In this document: positions 1 through 6,550 of the stretch, one piece after another
Numbering within the stretch: the stretch's first letter is position 1
Layout of the letters: every line of letters begins with the position of its first letter
From: Calditrichota bacterium
GTDB taxonomy: Bacteria; Zhuqueibacterota; Zhuqueibacteria; Zhuqueibacterales; Geothermadaptataceae
Direction: 5' to 3'
DNA length: 6,717 bases
Assembly: GCA_008501545.1 (NCBI GenBank)
Contig: QQUM01000070.1
Location: forward strand, 1-6,717
Notes under the pieces: generated by a model
Databases searched by the model: none
Seen by the model: only the letters and a program-made list of their open reading frames with translations
Told to the model about the DNA's origin: nothing
Program-made: the position numbers and the translations under genes

Positions 1-599
1 AAAATTATCACACCCTGAAATACATCAGTCCAGACAACCCCGTATAAACCACTTGCAACCGTATAAATCATCGCGAGAACGATCATGAGGGATGCAGCCC
101 AGAATTGCGGTTCAAGCCCCCAAAAGCCGGGAATATGCAGGAATTCAGCGATAAATTTGCCTGACCCGATCGCAAAATATGTTATCATTGCGACTGTCAT
201 GATCATGATGGATACTGCAGCAATTAATCGTGCAACATCACCTTGCTTATCCGTTCCAAAACGAAAATGCATCCATTCAGCCAGCGTCATTACTTCAGCA
301 CGTCTGTTCCACTTGCCCTGGAAGATCATGAGAAAAGCCATGATTAGTGTCACACCGCCGCGGATCTCAATAAAAAAACCTGCGGCGCCCAATGCAAAAA
401 TGAAGGCTGTATTAATCATTGTTCCGCTTATATCGAGATTGGAAGCCATTCCAGAGGAGCCAAGAATCCACCAGGGAATTTTACGGCCACCTAAAAAGTA
501 CGAATCAATACCTTCAGATGCCCTTTTCTGCATGACAAGACCAACGATAACCATCCCGAGAATATAAACGACAACAATTCCAATATCCAAGGTCGACAT
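1..599 (-). CDS. Sodium:solute symporter (SSS family), N-terminal part, cut by the window edge
   Basis: This gene encodes the N-terminal 199 residues of an inner-membrane transporter that would couple uptake of a small solute to sodium entry. The reading frame is open from the ATG at 599 to the left edge, where the rest is missing. Visible family marks are a first membrane helix at about residues 4-22, the motif SYFLGGRKIPWW at about 33-44, the following helix with GMASNLDISGTM at about 50-61 (where this family places sodium-site backbone contacts), and SGLYGVVWTDVFQG at about 183-196, a hallmark of the family. Further hydrophobic helices lie at about 62-95, 124-146 and 166-190. The substrate cannot be told from this part. 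The start is supported by GGGAGG at 606-611, six bases upstream. An in-frame ATG at 605 directly abuts that site and is less likely. The gene has its own upstream region of about 260 bp, so it is probably a separate transcription unit. Confidence 0.93.
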   Translation of the reverse strand, partial: MSTLDIGIVVVYILGMVIVGLVMQKRASEGIDSYFLGGRKIPWWILGSSGMASNLDISGTMINTAFIFALGAAGFFIEIRGGVTLIMAFLMIFQGKWNRRAEVMTLAEWMHFRFGTDKQGDVARLIAAVSIMIMTVAMITYFAIGSGKFIAEFLHIPGFWGLEPQFWAASLMIVLAMIYTVASGLYGVVWTDVFQGVII

Positions 600-605
600 A
601 TCCAT

Positions 606-611
606 CCTCCC
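606..611 (-). promoter_or_regulatory. Ribosome binding site of the symporter gene
   Basis: GGGAGG on the minus strand lies six bases before the ATG at 599. It decides between that start and the in-frame ATG two codons earlier (603-605), which touches the site and has no usable spacing. Confidence 0.8.
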
Positions 612-685
612 GAACGAAATATAAATTTGTTAAACGGTATATTTTAATTTTAACTTGTCGCCATTTAAAGAAAACGAAATATCAG

Positions 686-697
686 GGAAGTGCTTCC
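686..697. promoter_or_regulatory. Perfect inverted repeat, possible operator before the symporter
   Basis: GGAAG-TG-CTTCC is a 5-bp perfect inverted repeat with a 2-bp centre. It lies between the candidate promoters and the symporter start, inside the presumed untranslated leader. The half-sites are short and no U-run follows, so it is not an intrinsic terminator. It could be a dimeric regulator site or chance. Confidence 0.25.
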
Positions 698-753
698 AAT
701 TTATTGCAAAAGAAAACCGAACTTCTGTCCGGTGGTTCACTTTCGAAAGCTTG

Positions 754-782
754 AATATATATTATCGTCTACGGAATTGCAA
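754..782 (-). promoter_or_regulatory. Candidate sigma70-type promoter for the symporter
   Basis: On the minus strand TTGCAA (777-782, four of six matches to TTGACA) is followed after 17 bases by TATATT (754-759, five of six matches to TATAAT). Transcription would start near 747 and leave a leader of about 150 bases. The spacing is ideal, but the region is AT-rich and such matches occur by chance. The host consensus is also unknown. Confidence 0.35.
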
Positions 783-838
783 GCATATTCAATCTCTATC
801 CGTAACGGCTCTTTGAACACATCGGAACAAGAAAATTC

Positions 839-847
839 ATTATAACA
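839..847 (-). promoter_or_regulatory. Candidate extended -10 promoter upstream of the symporter
   Basis: TGTTATAAT on the minus strand is a perfect TATAAT preceded by the extended -10 dinucleotide TG. The only TTGAAA-like -35 is 21 bases upstream and overlaps the stop codon of the preceding gene, so the site would rely on the extended element. It is an alternative or additional start point to the candidate at 754-782. Confidence 0.3.
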
Positions 848-867
848 GAGTGATTGACGGACTCTTT

Positions 868-1566
868 TCAAGGCAGATGCATGGCAAGCTTGAATCTATC
901 ACCCAAACCGAACAGTTTGAAGTGGATATTGTATTTATTCGACAGAGCTAATCCAGTCGATGAGAAGTCTGTTTGCATTGGAAGCGATTGAATGAACAAA
1001 TCCTCCGGGCTGAATGGATCAGTATTGGATAATTGCAGGTATTCTGGCGTGATAAAAATTGGCGATTCAAACTGAACTTTATCAGCAGATGTGAAAAAAT
1101 GCAGCGTTCGATCCGAAGGCTGCAGTAAATCAATTTTTGTATTTTCAATAGCATGTTGATAATAGATATCAAATATCGTATAAAGCAATAATATCACTTC
1201 CCCTGCATGGGGATTTCTTGTGCTGAGATCGGAAGATTGCTCAATCTGCAATGGAACTTGCCTATGTCGAAATTTCACACGTAAGAAACGCAGGAGCGCA
1301 TCAATTGTCCTGTTCAGATCGCATGCCATGCTAAAATTCTTTGCCTGCATCAGTATTTGACCTGCAGCAGAACTTTGCATTATTTTTTTACTCGATTCAT
1401 CCAGATCGGACAGAAAATTAGCATGTGTCGAGGCGTCACCTATCTTTGACGGTTGATAAAGGGACTGCAAGGCTTGTAGAACCATAAGTGGATTGTTCAG
1501 TTCATGCAGAAAATATGGGAATAATTCACCCAGCATCACATTGTAAGTTTTTATTAAATTTGCCAT
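868..1566 (-). CDS. Histidine-kinase-like protein with degenerate ATP-binding domain, possible phosphotransferase
   Basis: This 232-residue protein has no signal peptide, membrane helix or sensor domain and is probably cytoplasmic. Residues 12-75 look like a DHp helical hairpin with the H-box FLHELNNPL. His21 would be the phosphoacceptor, Glu22 follows it, and Asn25 sits where phosphatase-active kinases have Asn or Thr. Residues 83-115 resemble the linker and first strand of a kinase catalytic domain. The ATP-binding motifs are mostly lost: the N-box region (122-140, EVILLLYTIFDIYYQHAI) lacks its Asn, there is no DxGxG, and only a remnant of the G2 box remains at about 203-211 (STGLALSNK). 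Size and layout recall the phosphotransferases ChpT and Spo0B, which share this fold without kinase activity. A divergent active kinase or a decayed gene is also possible. No response regulator is in the window. The ATG at 1566 is the first after an in-frame TAG five codons upstream. No Shine-Dalgarno is visible, and a run of seven T precedes the start. Confidence 0.75.
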   Translation of the reverse strand: MANLIKTYNVMLGELFPYFLHELNNPLMVLQALQSLYQPSKIGDASTHANFLSDLDESSKKIMQSSAAGQILMQAKNFSMACDLNRTIDALLRFLRVKFRHRQVPLQIEQSSDLSTRNPHAGEVILLLYTIFDIYYQHAIENTKIDLLQPSDRTLHFFTSADKVQFESPIFITPEYLQLSNTDPFSPEDLFIQSLPMQTDFSSTGLALSNKYNIHFKLFGLGDRFKLAMHLP

Positions 1567-1639
1567 AGGTAAAAAAATCTAAGTTAAAGGTTATAATAAG
1601 AAACTGCCCCTTAACATGCTTCTCTCAACGTTCAGTTAT
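1567..1639 (-). other. Leader between the PEGA-protein gene and the kinase-like gene
   Basis: On the minus strand this 73-bp gap holds GTTAAGG and CCTTTAAC as an imperfect inverted pair around an AT-rich loop of about 18 bases, then seven T shortly before the kinase start. A TATTAT hexamer inside the loop could be a -10 box, but no -35 at normal spacing is visible. The gap may contain a weak terminator or attenuator, a promoter, or neither. It leaves open whether the kinase-like gene belongs to the upstream operon. Confidence 0.25.
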
Positions 1640-2461
1640 TTAATGTCTGGCATTGCTTTTAACAAAAAAGTACAGACTAAACCCAAAACTCACTTGAAAC
1701 GCACCAAAAGCTGCTGTAGATAACCGGTCATATTTTTCTGCTTTGGAAAAAAGTTCATCCATCTTTTCAGGATCTATTTCTTTTTTATAACCATCATAAT
1801 ACTTATCTGCCTGTTTTTTCAACAAGACTGCCCCTACCCCGCTGGCAAAACTTAGTGCAGTTGAAAGATATGTATATTTTTTATGTCTGCTTAATTTTGA
1901 TTTTATTTTTTTTTGAATTACTTCCTGTTCAACCCAATAATTATCATCAGCCTCAAGTATGACTTTTATCAAATGTGCGCCCATCGGATTGCATTTGACG
2001 GTTTGCGAAAAATAACCATCCTTTTCCAGTACCAGATTCGACTCTTCACTGGCAGGGAACTCGAGCACGAGGGGTGTTTTTCCCTGGAGCTCATTATCTT
2101 TGTAGACCCTGGCGCCATAAGGCCTGGATTGAATGTGATAAATTTCATTGAAGGACGGATTTAAAACCAGTGAATCACCTGGTTCAACATTGTATGTTCC
2201 GCTCCAGTCAGATGCAAACCAGCTTTGTTTGTTCAGTCGCTGCACAGTGATGCGATGCTCTCCTTTGGGAACAGGATGCGCAATAATGGGCGTCGTCCCA
2301 ACGCTGTCTTCGTCGACAATTACCAGGCTACCGGCCACATCACTGATTACAGTAATTGACGCCATCTTACCATGCCCAGAATCCTGCGCATGCAGATGCG
2401 TGCATACCAAAAAAGTTAAAATCAAACCGGATAAAATTTTTCGACTGATACTGGAAAACAT
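1640..2461 (-). CDS. Exported protein with two PEGA domains and two C-terminal hydrophobic segments
   Basis: The product has 273 residues. A signal peptide (SRK, hydrophobic core at about 9-20, HLHA) probably ends at Ala25, before QDSG. Two PEGA-type beta domains follow. The first, at about 35-100, holds VISDVAGSLVIVDEDSVGTT and the typical KGEHRITV strand. The second, at about 108-168, holds IQSRPYGARVYKDNELQGKT and LVLEKDGY. PEGA domains are extracytoplasmic folds common in surface and S-layer-associated proteins, and no catalytic residues are expected. The C-terminus has hydrophobic segments at about 197-214 and 247-267, separated by a charged, Tyr/Lys/Glu-rich helical stretch, so the protein is probably membrane-anchored there. 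The start is firm: AGGAG at 2471-2475 lies nine bases upstream. Only two bases separate the ATG from the preceding stop (TAATAATG), which implies translational coupling with the PQQ-propeller lipoprotein gene. A structural or scaffolding role in the same envelope complex is inferred. The molecular function is not known. Confidence 0.8.
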   Translation of the reverse strand: MFSSISRKILSGLILTFLVCTHLHAQDSGHGKMASITVISDVAGSLVIVDEDSVGTTPIIAHPVPKGEHRITVQRLNKQSWFASDWSGTYNVEPGDSLVLNPSFNEIYHIQSRPYGARVYKDNELQGKTPLVLEFPASEESNLVLEKDGYFSQTVKCNPMGAHLIKVILEADDNYWVEQEVIQKKIKSKLSRHKKYTYLSTALSFASGVGAVLLKKQADKYYDGYKKEIDPEKMDELFSKAEKYDRLSTAAFGAFQVSFGFSLYFFVKSNARH

Positions 2462-2463
2462 TA

Positions 2464-3642
2464 TTACTGGCTCCTCTCAGACTCGGTCTCTGGCTCATGC
2501 TCAAAGACATAAACATCCTTGTTCTCACTTCCGACGATGACATAGTTTCCAGCGATACGCGGGTTTGTACGTACGCGACCTTTGAGTTCGGTTTGCCAGG
2601 TGATGTCGCCCGAATTCAAATCCATAGCATAAAACATCCTATCATCCCCCCCAATAAAAATCTGATCTGACGCAATAACCGGACTGGTTCCGACCGGCGT
2701 GCTGATTGTGTTTTCCCATTGAATTGCGCCATCCGCTGTGTTCAAAGAATATATTTTTCCGGAGGACGTCGCGACGATCAACTGATCACCCTTCAATGCC
2801 GGCGTTTCCCACACGCCACCTTTAATCATTTTTTCCCAAATTACATCGCCTGTTTCCGGATGCAGCGCAGTAATAGATTCATCTACTGAAAAAACAAAAA
2901 CAGTCTTGCCATCAAAAATTGGCGTTGCATAGAACGGCCCTTTTAACTGGCGTTCCCATGCGGGTTCCCCATCTTTTCGATACAATGTTTTGACTGTGCC
3001 GGCATCGGTGCCAAATACAAGCAAGTCGTTTGCAATGCATGCTGTTGTATGTGCGAATTCATCCGTCTTTTTCTTCCAGATACGCTTTCCTGTAGCCAGT
3101 GAATATCGGGAAGCATGCTTAAACCGGCTTATGACATAAACAGTAGAATCAGCAGCAACTGGCGCAGCACCTTGCAGTCCCGCGTTGGTTTTCCATTTGT
3201 ATTTACCCTCTATTAAATCATAACACAACAGCGAATTCCGTGCTAATTTCAAAGCCAGAAGCAGGTATCTGTCCTTGTACAAAGTCGCAAAGGCTTCACT
3301 ATTATTATCAAATTTTAGCTTCCCGCGTATTTTTTTACCGCTGATGATCTCGCCATAGGCACGCCCGTTTTTCGTTACCATCACCACCGCGTTGCCGATA
3401 ACAAATACGTCTTTAATTGGTGCAGCCGTAAGCTTATAATGATCGATCTGTCGCAACGGCACTTCCGGACTTTCATGATAGTAATTGTGATTGGCGATAT
3501 CGACATACTCAGGGGAACCAAAATCATCGGTGCGAGTCGGATGTGCGACTTTGAAGGAAGAGCAACTAACGGTCAATAAGCCAAGGATGAGCATGGCTGC
3601 CAAACTGCTTTCACAGCAATATCTTCTTTCATTTTTAATCAT
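2464..3642 (-). CDS. PQQ-like beta-propeller lipoprotein, BamB-like
   Basis: The product has 392 residues. Its N-terminus has basic residues (KNERR), a hydrophobic stretch at about 14-25 and the lipobox LTVSC, making Cys27 the likely lipidated residue. Ser at +2 would favour outer-membrane sorting under the E. coli Lol rule. From about residue 75 to the end lies a beta-propeller with at least six PQQ-type blades marked by tryptophan docking motifs (YKWKT, RIWKK, PAWER, VIWEK, IQWEN, ITWQT) and a degenerate first blade. The quinone-enzyme active-site residues are not evident, so a binding scaffold is likelier than a dehydrogenase. Length and layout match BamB, the lipoprotein that binds BamA. 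The gene follows an Omp85-like barrel gene with one base between stop and start (TAATATG), so a BamB-like partnership with that barrel is a reasonable inference. The ATG at 3642 was chosen because it gives a complete lipoprotein signal. The frame stays open 94 codons further upstream, but only inside the barrel gene. Orthology to bamB is not proven. Confidence 0.9.
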   Translation of the reverse strand: MIKNERRYCCESSLAAMLILGLLTVSCSSFKVAHPTRTDDFGSPEYVDIANHNYYHESPEVPLRQIDHYKLTAAPIKDVFVIGNAVVMVTKNGRAYGEIISGKKIRGKLKFDNNSEAFATLYKDRYLLLALKLARNSLLCYDLIEGKYKWKTNAGLQGAAPVAADSTVYVISRFKHASRYSLATGKRIWKKKTDEFAHTTACIANDLLVFGTDAGTVKTLYRKDGEPAWERQLKGPFYATPIFDGKTVFVFSVDESITALHPETGDVIWEKMIKGGVWETPALKGDQLIVATSSGKIYSLNTADGAIQWENTISTPVGTSPVIASDQIFIGGDDRMFYAMDLNSGDITWQTELKGRVRTNPRIAGNYVIVGSENKDVYVFEHEPETESERSQ

Positions 3643-3643
3643 A

Positions 3644-6547
3644 TTAAAAATCCCAGCCAAAGAAAAACTGTTTCCACCACTTATTCGGGAATGCAAATGC
3701 TTCAGACGTGAGGCCATCATCAATACCGTTAACAGAAAACCGCCTGCCAATATCATAACGCAATACAAGAAAGCCGCCAAGACGTAAACGCGCCCCAAAT
3801 CCATAACTACCGCGTATATTTTCCAGATGTTTATCCCAGGCATTCCCGGCATCGACAAAAAACGCACCACGGATTGAATTAAAACCAAGGCCACCGAACG
3901 GGAAAGATACCGCAAAACGATCAATAAATGGAATGCGCAACTCCTGGCTCACGAGAAACAGTTTATGTCCCCAAATCGACCACCTTGGATAAAGGCGCAG
4001 GTCCCAACTTCCCCCCATAAAAAAATCACGTGCTTCCTTGCCCTGATTTATTGCAGTGTACACGCGTACCGCATAAGCAACCCTGTTTGAAAGCCGCAAA
4101 TAACGCCGATAATCAGCCATGATTGTATAAAAATTCACATTGGAATCCCGGACATCAACTGTATTGCCAAGGGTAAACGAAAATCGCTCGCCATCAACCG
4201 GGCCGCTGGGGCCCCAGAGCGAGTTATCCTTTGTCCAGTTCACAAAGTTTGAAACAAGCAATCCACGTATATGTTCTGTCCCAAACCGGTTTTTGTCGGA
4301 TTCACGAATGTTAATGGATGCTTCAAGTCGCTGAAAAACAGACAACGGATAACTCAGGGATGCAAAACCACCGTAACGTCTTTCGTAATAAAAACTTTCA
4401 GAACGATTGTAGTAATTTCCGGCAAAATGATAAAGACCATAAGCCGTATTCAATCTGTGGCTGAGGTCAATTTTTGTTACGGCCACATTGAAGCTTTTTA
4501 ACATATCCTGCCGTGTATTCGCCGTATTATACACGAGAAAATAATACTTGTGATTGCCAAGCATATCACTCATAGCAAGTTGGGCCCCGCCAGATGTTCC
4601 AAATAACGGGTCTTGCATCACCTGACTTTGGGCAATATCCAGGGAGAATTTTTTCCGGTATGCAAGTCGGGACGTTGATGCGACTGCAGATATTTTCGTT
4701 GGTTGCCAGTGTTCGGCTACTTTATGTAGTTTATCCGGCGCTTCTGTTGAGGATTCATGGATCAGCGCACGCAGATCTTCAATCTTTCGCAATTGGAACG
4801 AAAATTTTTCAAAACCGGTAAAAATCAAGGCGTTATCACCCATCCATTCCGGATCGAAGGCTCCGGTAATATAATCCGTCACGCGGATTAACCGGTGGTC
4901 TGCATCAATTGCGCTGGGGAAAGGTGCTGCCGGCAGTTTGAAAGCATCGCCGTTGGAAAAATTGGCTGCAAGTTTCAAATCGTGCTGCGGAATCTGCATC
5001 AACCAGATATTGTACGCACCATCCCGATCCGATGTAAACGCAATCGTGGATCCATCGGGTGACCAGGCGGGTGTCAGATCATTTGCCGCACTGCTTGTAA
5101 TGTAGGTGATATCACCGGAGGTAATGTTGTACATGAACAAGTTGTATAGTCCCTCCACACCTTCCGGTCCACGATCCGAGCTAAACGCAATGTATTTTCC
5201 ATCCGGGGACCAGGCCGGGTCACGGTCGTCGTAAAAATCATTGGTCAGTTTCTGCAGCTCGTTCGTCGCGAAGTCATATGTGTAAAGATCACTTTTACCG
5301 CTAAAATCAACTGCAGAAAAAGTGATCTTCGCGCCATCCGGATGCCAGTTCGGGGAAAGGATAGTGACGATATTATCAAACTGGAGCCGGTTTTGTACAT
5401 CCCCGGTTTCAATATTGCATTTATAAACGGCATCCTTGCCGTAACTTTTCGCAACAAACACCAGTTCACCAAACTGGTTTGCATCAATTTTGCTTTTCAG
5501 TAGATTAAATGCCTCAAATTTGCTCGAGCGTTCACCTTTTACAACAACTTTGAGATCACGGTCTTTTTGCGGTGATTCCGGATCGATTGAATAGATATTA
5601 GAGTAACCTATGCGATTCGAAACAAACGCAATGCGCTCCTTCTCATTGAAGCTGCAATACGTTGGTTTGGCATTTATGCCCCGCTTCGTGAGCCGCTCAG
5701 TTACCATGCCCGGCATGTCATAATCATCGAGTATCGGGTATTTGTTTTTTTTCAGGGAATACAACCACTCTTCATCAAATCGTTCATAGTCGACACCAAG
5801 AGTGTATTTCATCACATCGGAAAAGCTTTCAGCCATCCATGCATTTTGCATGAGCTGCAGGAGTTTTTCTTCCCCGAATTTTTCGCTGATATACCGGCAA
5901 ATGGCCTGGCCTTCTTTATACATGAGAAAAGTGCCGAATATCCGGTACATCTGATTCAGCGGGACAATGTAGCCGCTTATCACAGCATCGCGAATAAACA
6001 TCTCAGCTTCACTGTCCCATCCTTCGGACCAGTATTCTGCAATGCCTTCTGTAAACCAGAGTGGCAATCCGGGGTAATTGGATTTTCTGTGATCCTTTAA
6101 TGTACGGTTCACAACACTATGCGTAAAAACGTGCACCAATTCATGGTTTATCACATGGCGAAATTTATACAGCGAGCCATCAGATGGAATAACCACCCTC
6201 CCCTTCATAAACTCGAAAAAACCGCCAACACCGTGCGGTATCAAATACGGGATTGTATTTGTTTGCTGAAAATGGAGGTGATTTGAATAAAATATCAACG
6301 GAATGCGGCGAGGTATATTCTGATTAAATTTTACCATTAAGCGCTCGTAAGCATTTTCAGCATAGGAAGCACCAATTTCGGCCAGCTCCTGCATCTCGGG
6401 ATAATAATATATATCGAAATGCTCCGTTTTGAGAATATGCCAGTCAAAATCATCGTACTGTACTTTATTTCTGCCAAAATAATATTGCGCATGCACATTT
6501 GCGCTCAGCGCTGCAGTAATCAATAGCCCACAAAAAAAATGCTTCAT
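3644..6547 (-). CDS. Fusion of peptidase MA-like metalloprotease, TolB/PD40 propeller and Omp85-like barrel
   Basis: This 967-residue protein starts with a Sec signal peptide (about 1-20, NVHA before QYYF). Residues 30-270 form a gluzincin-type peptidase domain with HELVH (His135, Glu136, His139) and a downstream WFTEGIAEYW whose Glu167 is the likely third zinc ligand, as in the peptidase MA family. Residues 285-590 carry TolB/PD40 blades: two clear copies of AWSPDG (about 445 and 495), HPDGAKITFS near 403, and weaker copies near 300 and 566. From about 640 to the end lies a barrel of the bacterial surface antigen (Omp85/D15) type, with GTSGGAQLAMSDMLGNH at its start, QELRIPF and FFVDAGNAWD near the end, and a terminal Phe (GWDF) as in BAM substrates. 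It has a protease and propeller where BamA has POTRA domains. The protease would face the periplasm, but substrate and function are unknown. The ATG at 6547 has GAGG six bases upstream. A TTG three bases earlier is less well spaced. Confidence 0.92.
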   Translation of the reverse strand: MKHFFCGLLITAALSANVHAQYYFGRNKVQYDDFDWHILKTEHFDIYYYPEMQELAEIGASYAENAYERLMVKFNQNIPRRIPLIFYSNHLHFQQTNTIPYLIPHGVGGFFEFMKGRVVIPSDGSLYKFRHVINHELVHVFTHSVVNRTLKDHRKSNYPGLPLWFTEGIAEYWSEGWDSEAEMFIRDAVISGYIVPLNQMYRIFGTFLMYKEGQAICRYISEKFGEEKLLQLMQNAWMAESFSDVMKYTLGVDYERFDEEWLYSLKKNKYPILDDYDMPGMVTERLTKRGINAKPTYCSFNEKERIAFVSNRIGYSNIYSIDPESPQKDRDLKVVVKGERSSKFEAFNLLKSKIDANQFGELVFVAKSYGKDAVYKCNIETGDVQNRLQFDNIVTILSPNWHPDGAKITFSAVDFSGKSDLYTYDFATNELQKLTNDFYDDRDPAWSPDGKYIAFSSDRGPEGVEGLYNLFMYNITSGDITYITSSAANDLTPAWSPDGSTIAFTSDRDGAYNIWLMQIPQHDLKLAANFSNGDAFKLPAAPFPSAIDADHRLIRVTDYITGAFDPEWMGDNALIFTGFEKFSFQLRKIEDLRALIHESSTEAPDKLHKVAEHWQPTKISAVASTSRLAYRKKFSLDIAQSQVMQDPLFGTSGGAQLAMSDMLGNHKYYFLVYNTANTRQDMLKSFNVAVTKIDLSHRLNTAYGLYHFAGNYYNRSESFYYERRYGGFASLSYPLSVFQRLEASINIRESDKNRFGTEHIRGLLVSNFVNWTKDNSLWGPSGPVDGERFSFTLGNTVDVRDSNVNFYTIMADYRRYLRLSNRVAYAVRVYTAINQGKEARDFFMGGSWDLRLYPRWSIWGHKLFLVSQELRIPFIDRFAVSFPFGGLGFNSIRGAFFVDAGNAWDKHLENIRGSYGFGARLRLGGFLVLRYDIGRRFSVNGIDDGLTSEAFAFPNKWWKQFFFGWDF
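5035..5227 (-). repeat. Internal tandem blade repeat visible at DNA level
   Basis: Two stretches, 5035-5080 and 5182-5227, share the taaacgcaat and gaccaggc(g)gg words and are offset by 147 bases (49 codons). They encode the AWSPDG...IAF-SDR cores of two neighbouring propeller blades. The similarity reflects blade duplication within the gene, not a mobile repeat. Confidence 0.65.
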
Positions 6548-6550
6548 CAA

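Larger units (their letters stand above)
1640..6547 (-). other. Three-gene envelope operon (protease-barrel, BamB-like lipoprotein, PEGA protein)
   Basis: Three genes follow each other with gaps of one base (at 3643) and two bases (2462-2463), both with stop and start codons side by side. All three products carry export signals and none has a cytoplasmic role. This spacing strongly implies one mRNA with coupled translation and fairly fixed stoichiometry. The kinase-like gene, 73 bp further on, may or may not be on the same transcript. Confidence 0.8.

Noticed and set aside
85..567. 160-codon open frame on the plus strand
   Set aside because: It lies antisense to the symporter, whose minus-strand translation has clear family motifs. 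The plus-strand product shows no recognisable domain and is a shadow frame.
600..867. Intrinsic terminator after the kinase-like gene
   Set aside because: No GC-rich stem followed by a U-run is visible on the minus strand. CCGTAACGG near 801 and CTTTCGAAAG at 740-749 are short palindromes without a T-tract.
2396..2410. Lipobox around Cys20 in the signal peptide of the PEGA protein
   Set aside because: The residues TFLVC have Val at -1, where lipoboxes need Gly, Ala or Ser. A normal signal peptidase I site after Ala25 fits better.
2148..2540. 130-codon plus-strand frame across the PEGA/PQQ junction
   Set aside because: It runs antisense over two well-supported genes and its translation resembles no family. 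The same holds for the plus-strand frames at 3491-3787 and 4140-4334.
2464..3642. Quinoprotein dehydrogenase reading of the PQQ-propeller protein
   Set aside because: The repeats are of the docking type, but the length is well short of PQQ dehydrogenases and their catalytic residues are not seen. A BamB-like scaffold is the better fit.
5245..5487. 80-codon minus-strand frame inside the propeller region
   Set aside because: It is an out-of-frame reading of the protease-barrel gene, with none of the domain motifs and no independent start signal.
6548..6550. TTG as the start codon of the protease-barrel gene
   Set aside because: It is only three bases from GAGG, while the next codon is an ATG at the normal six-base spacing.
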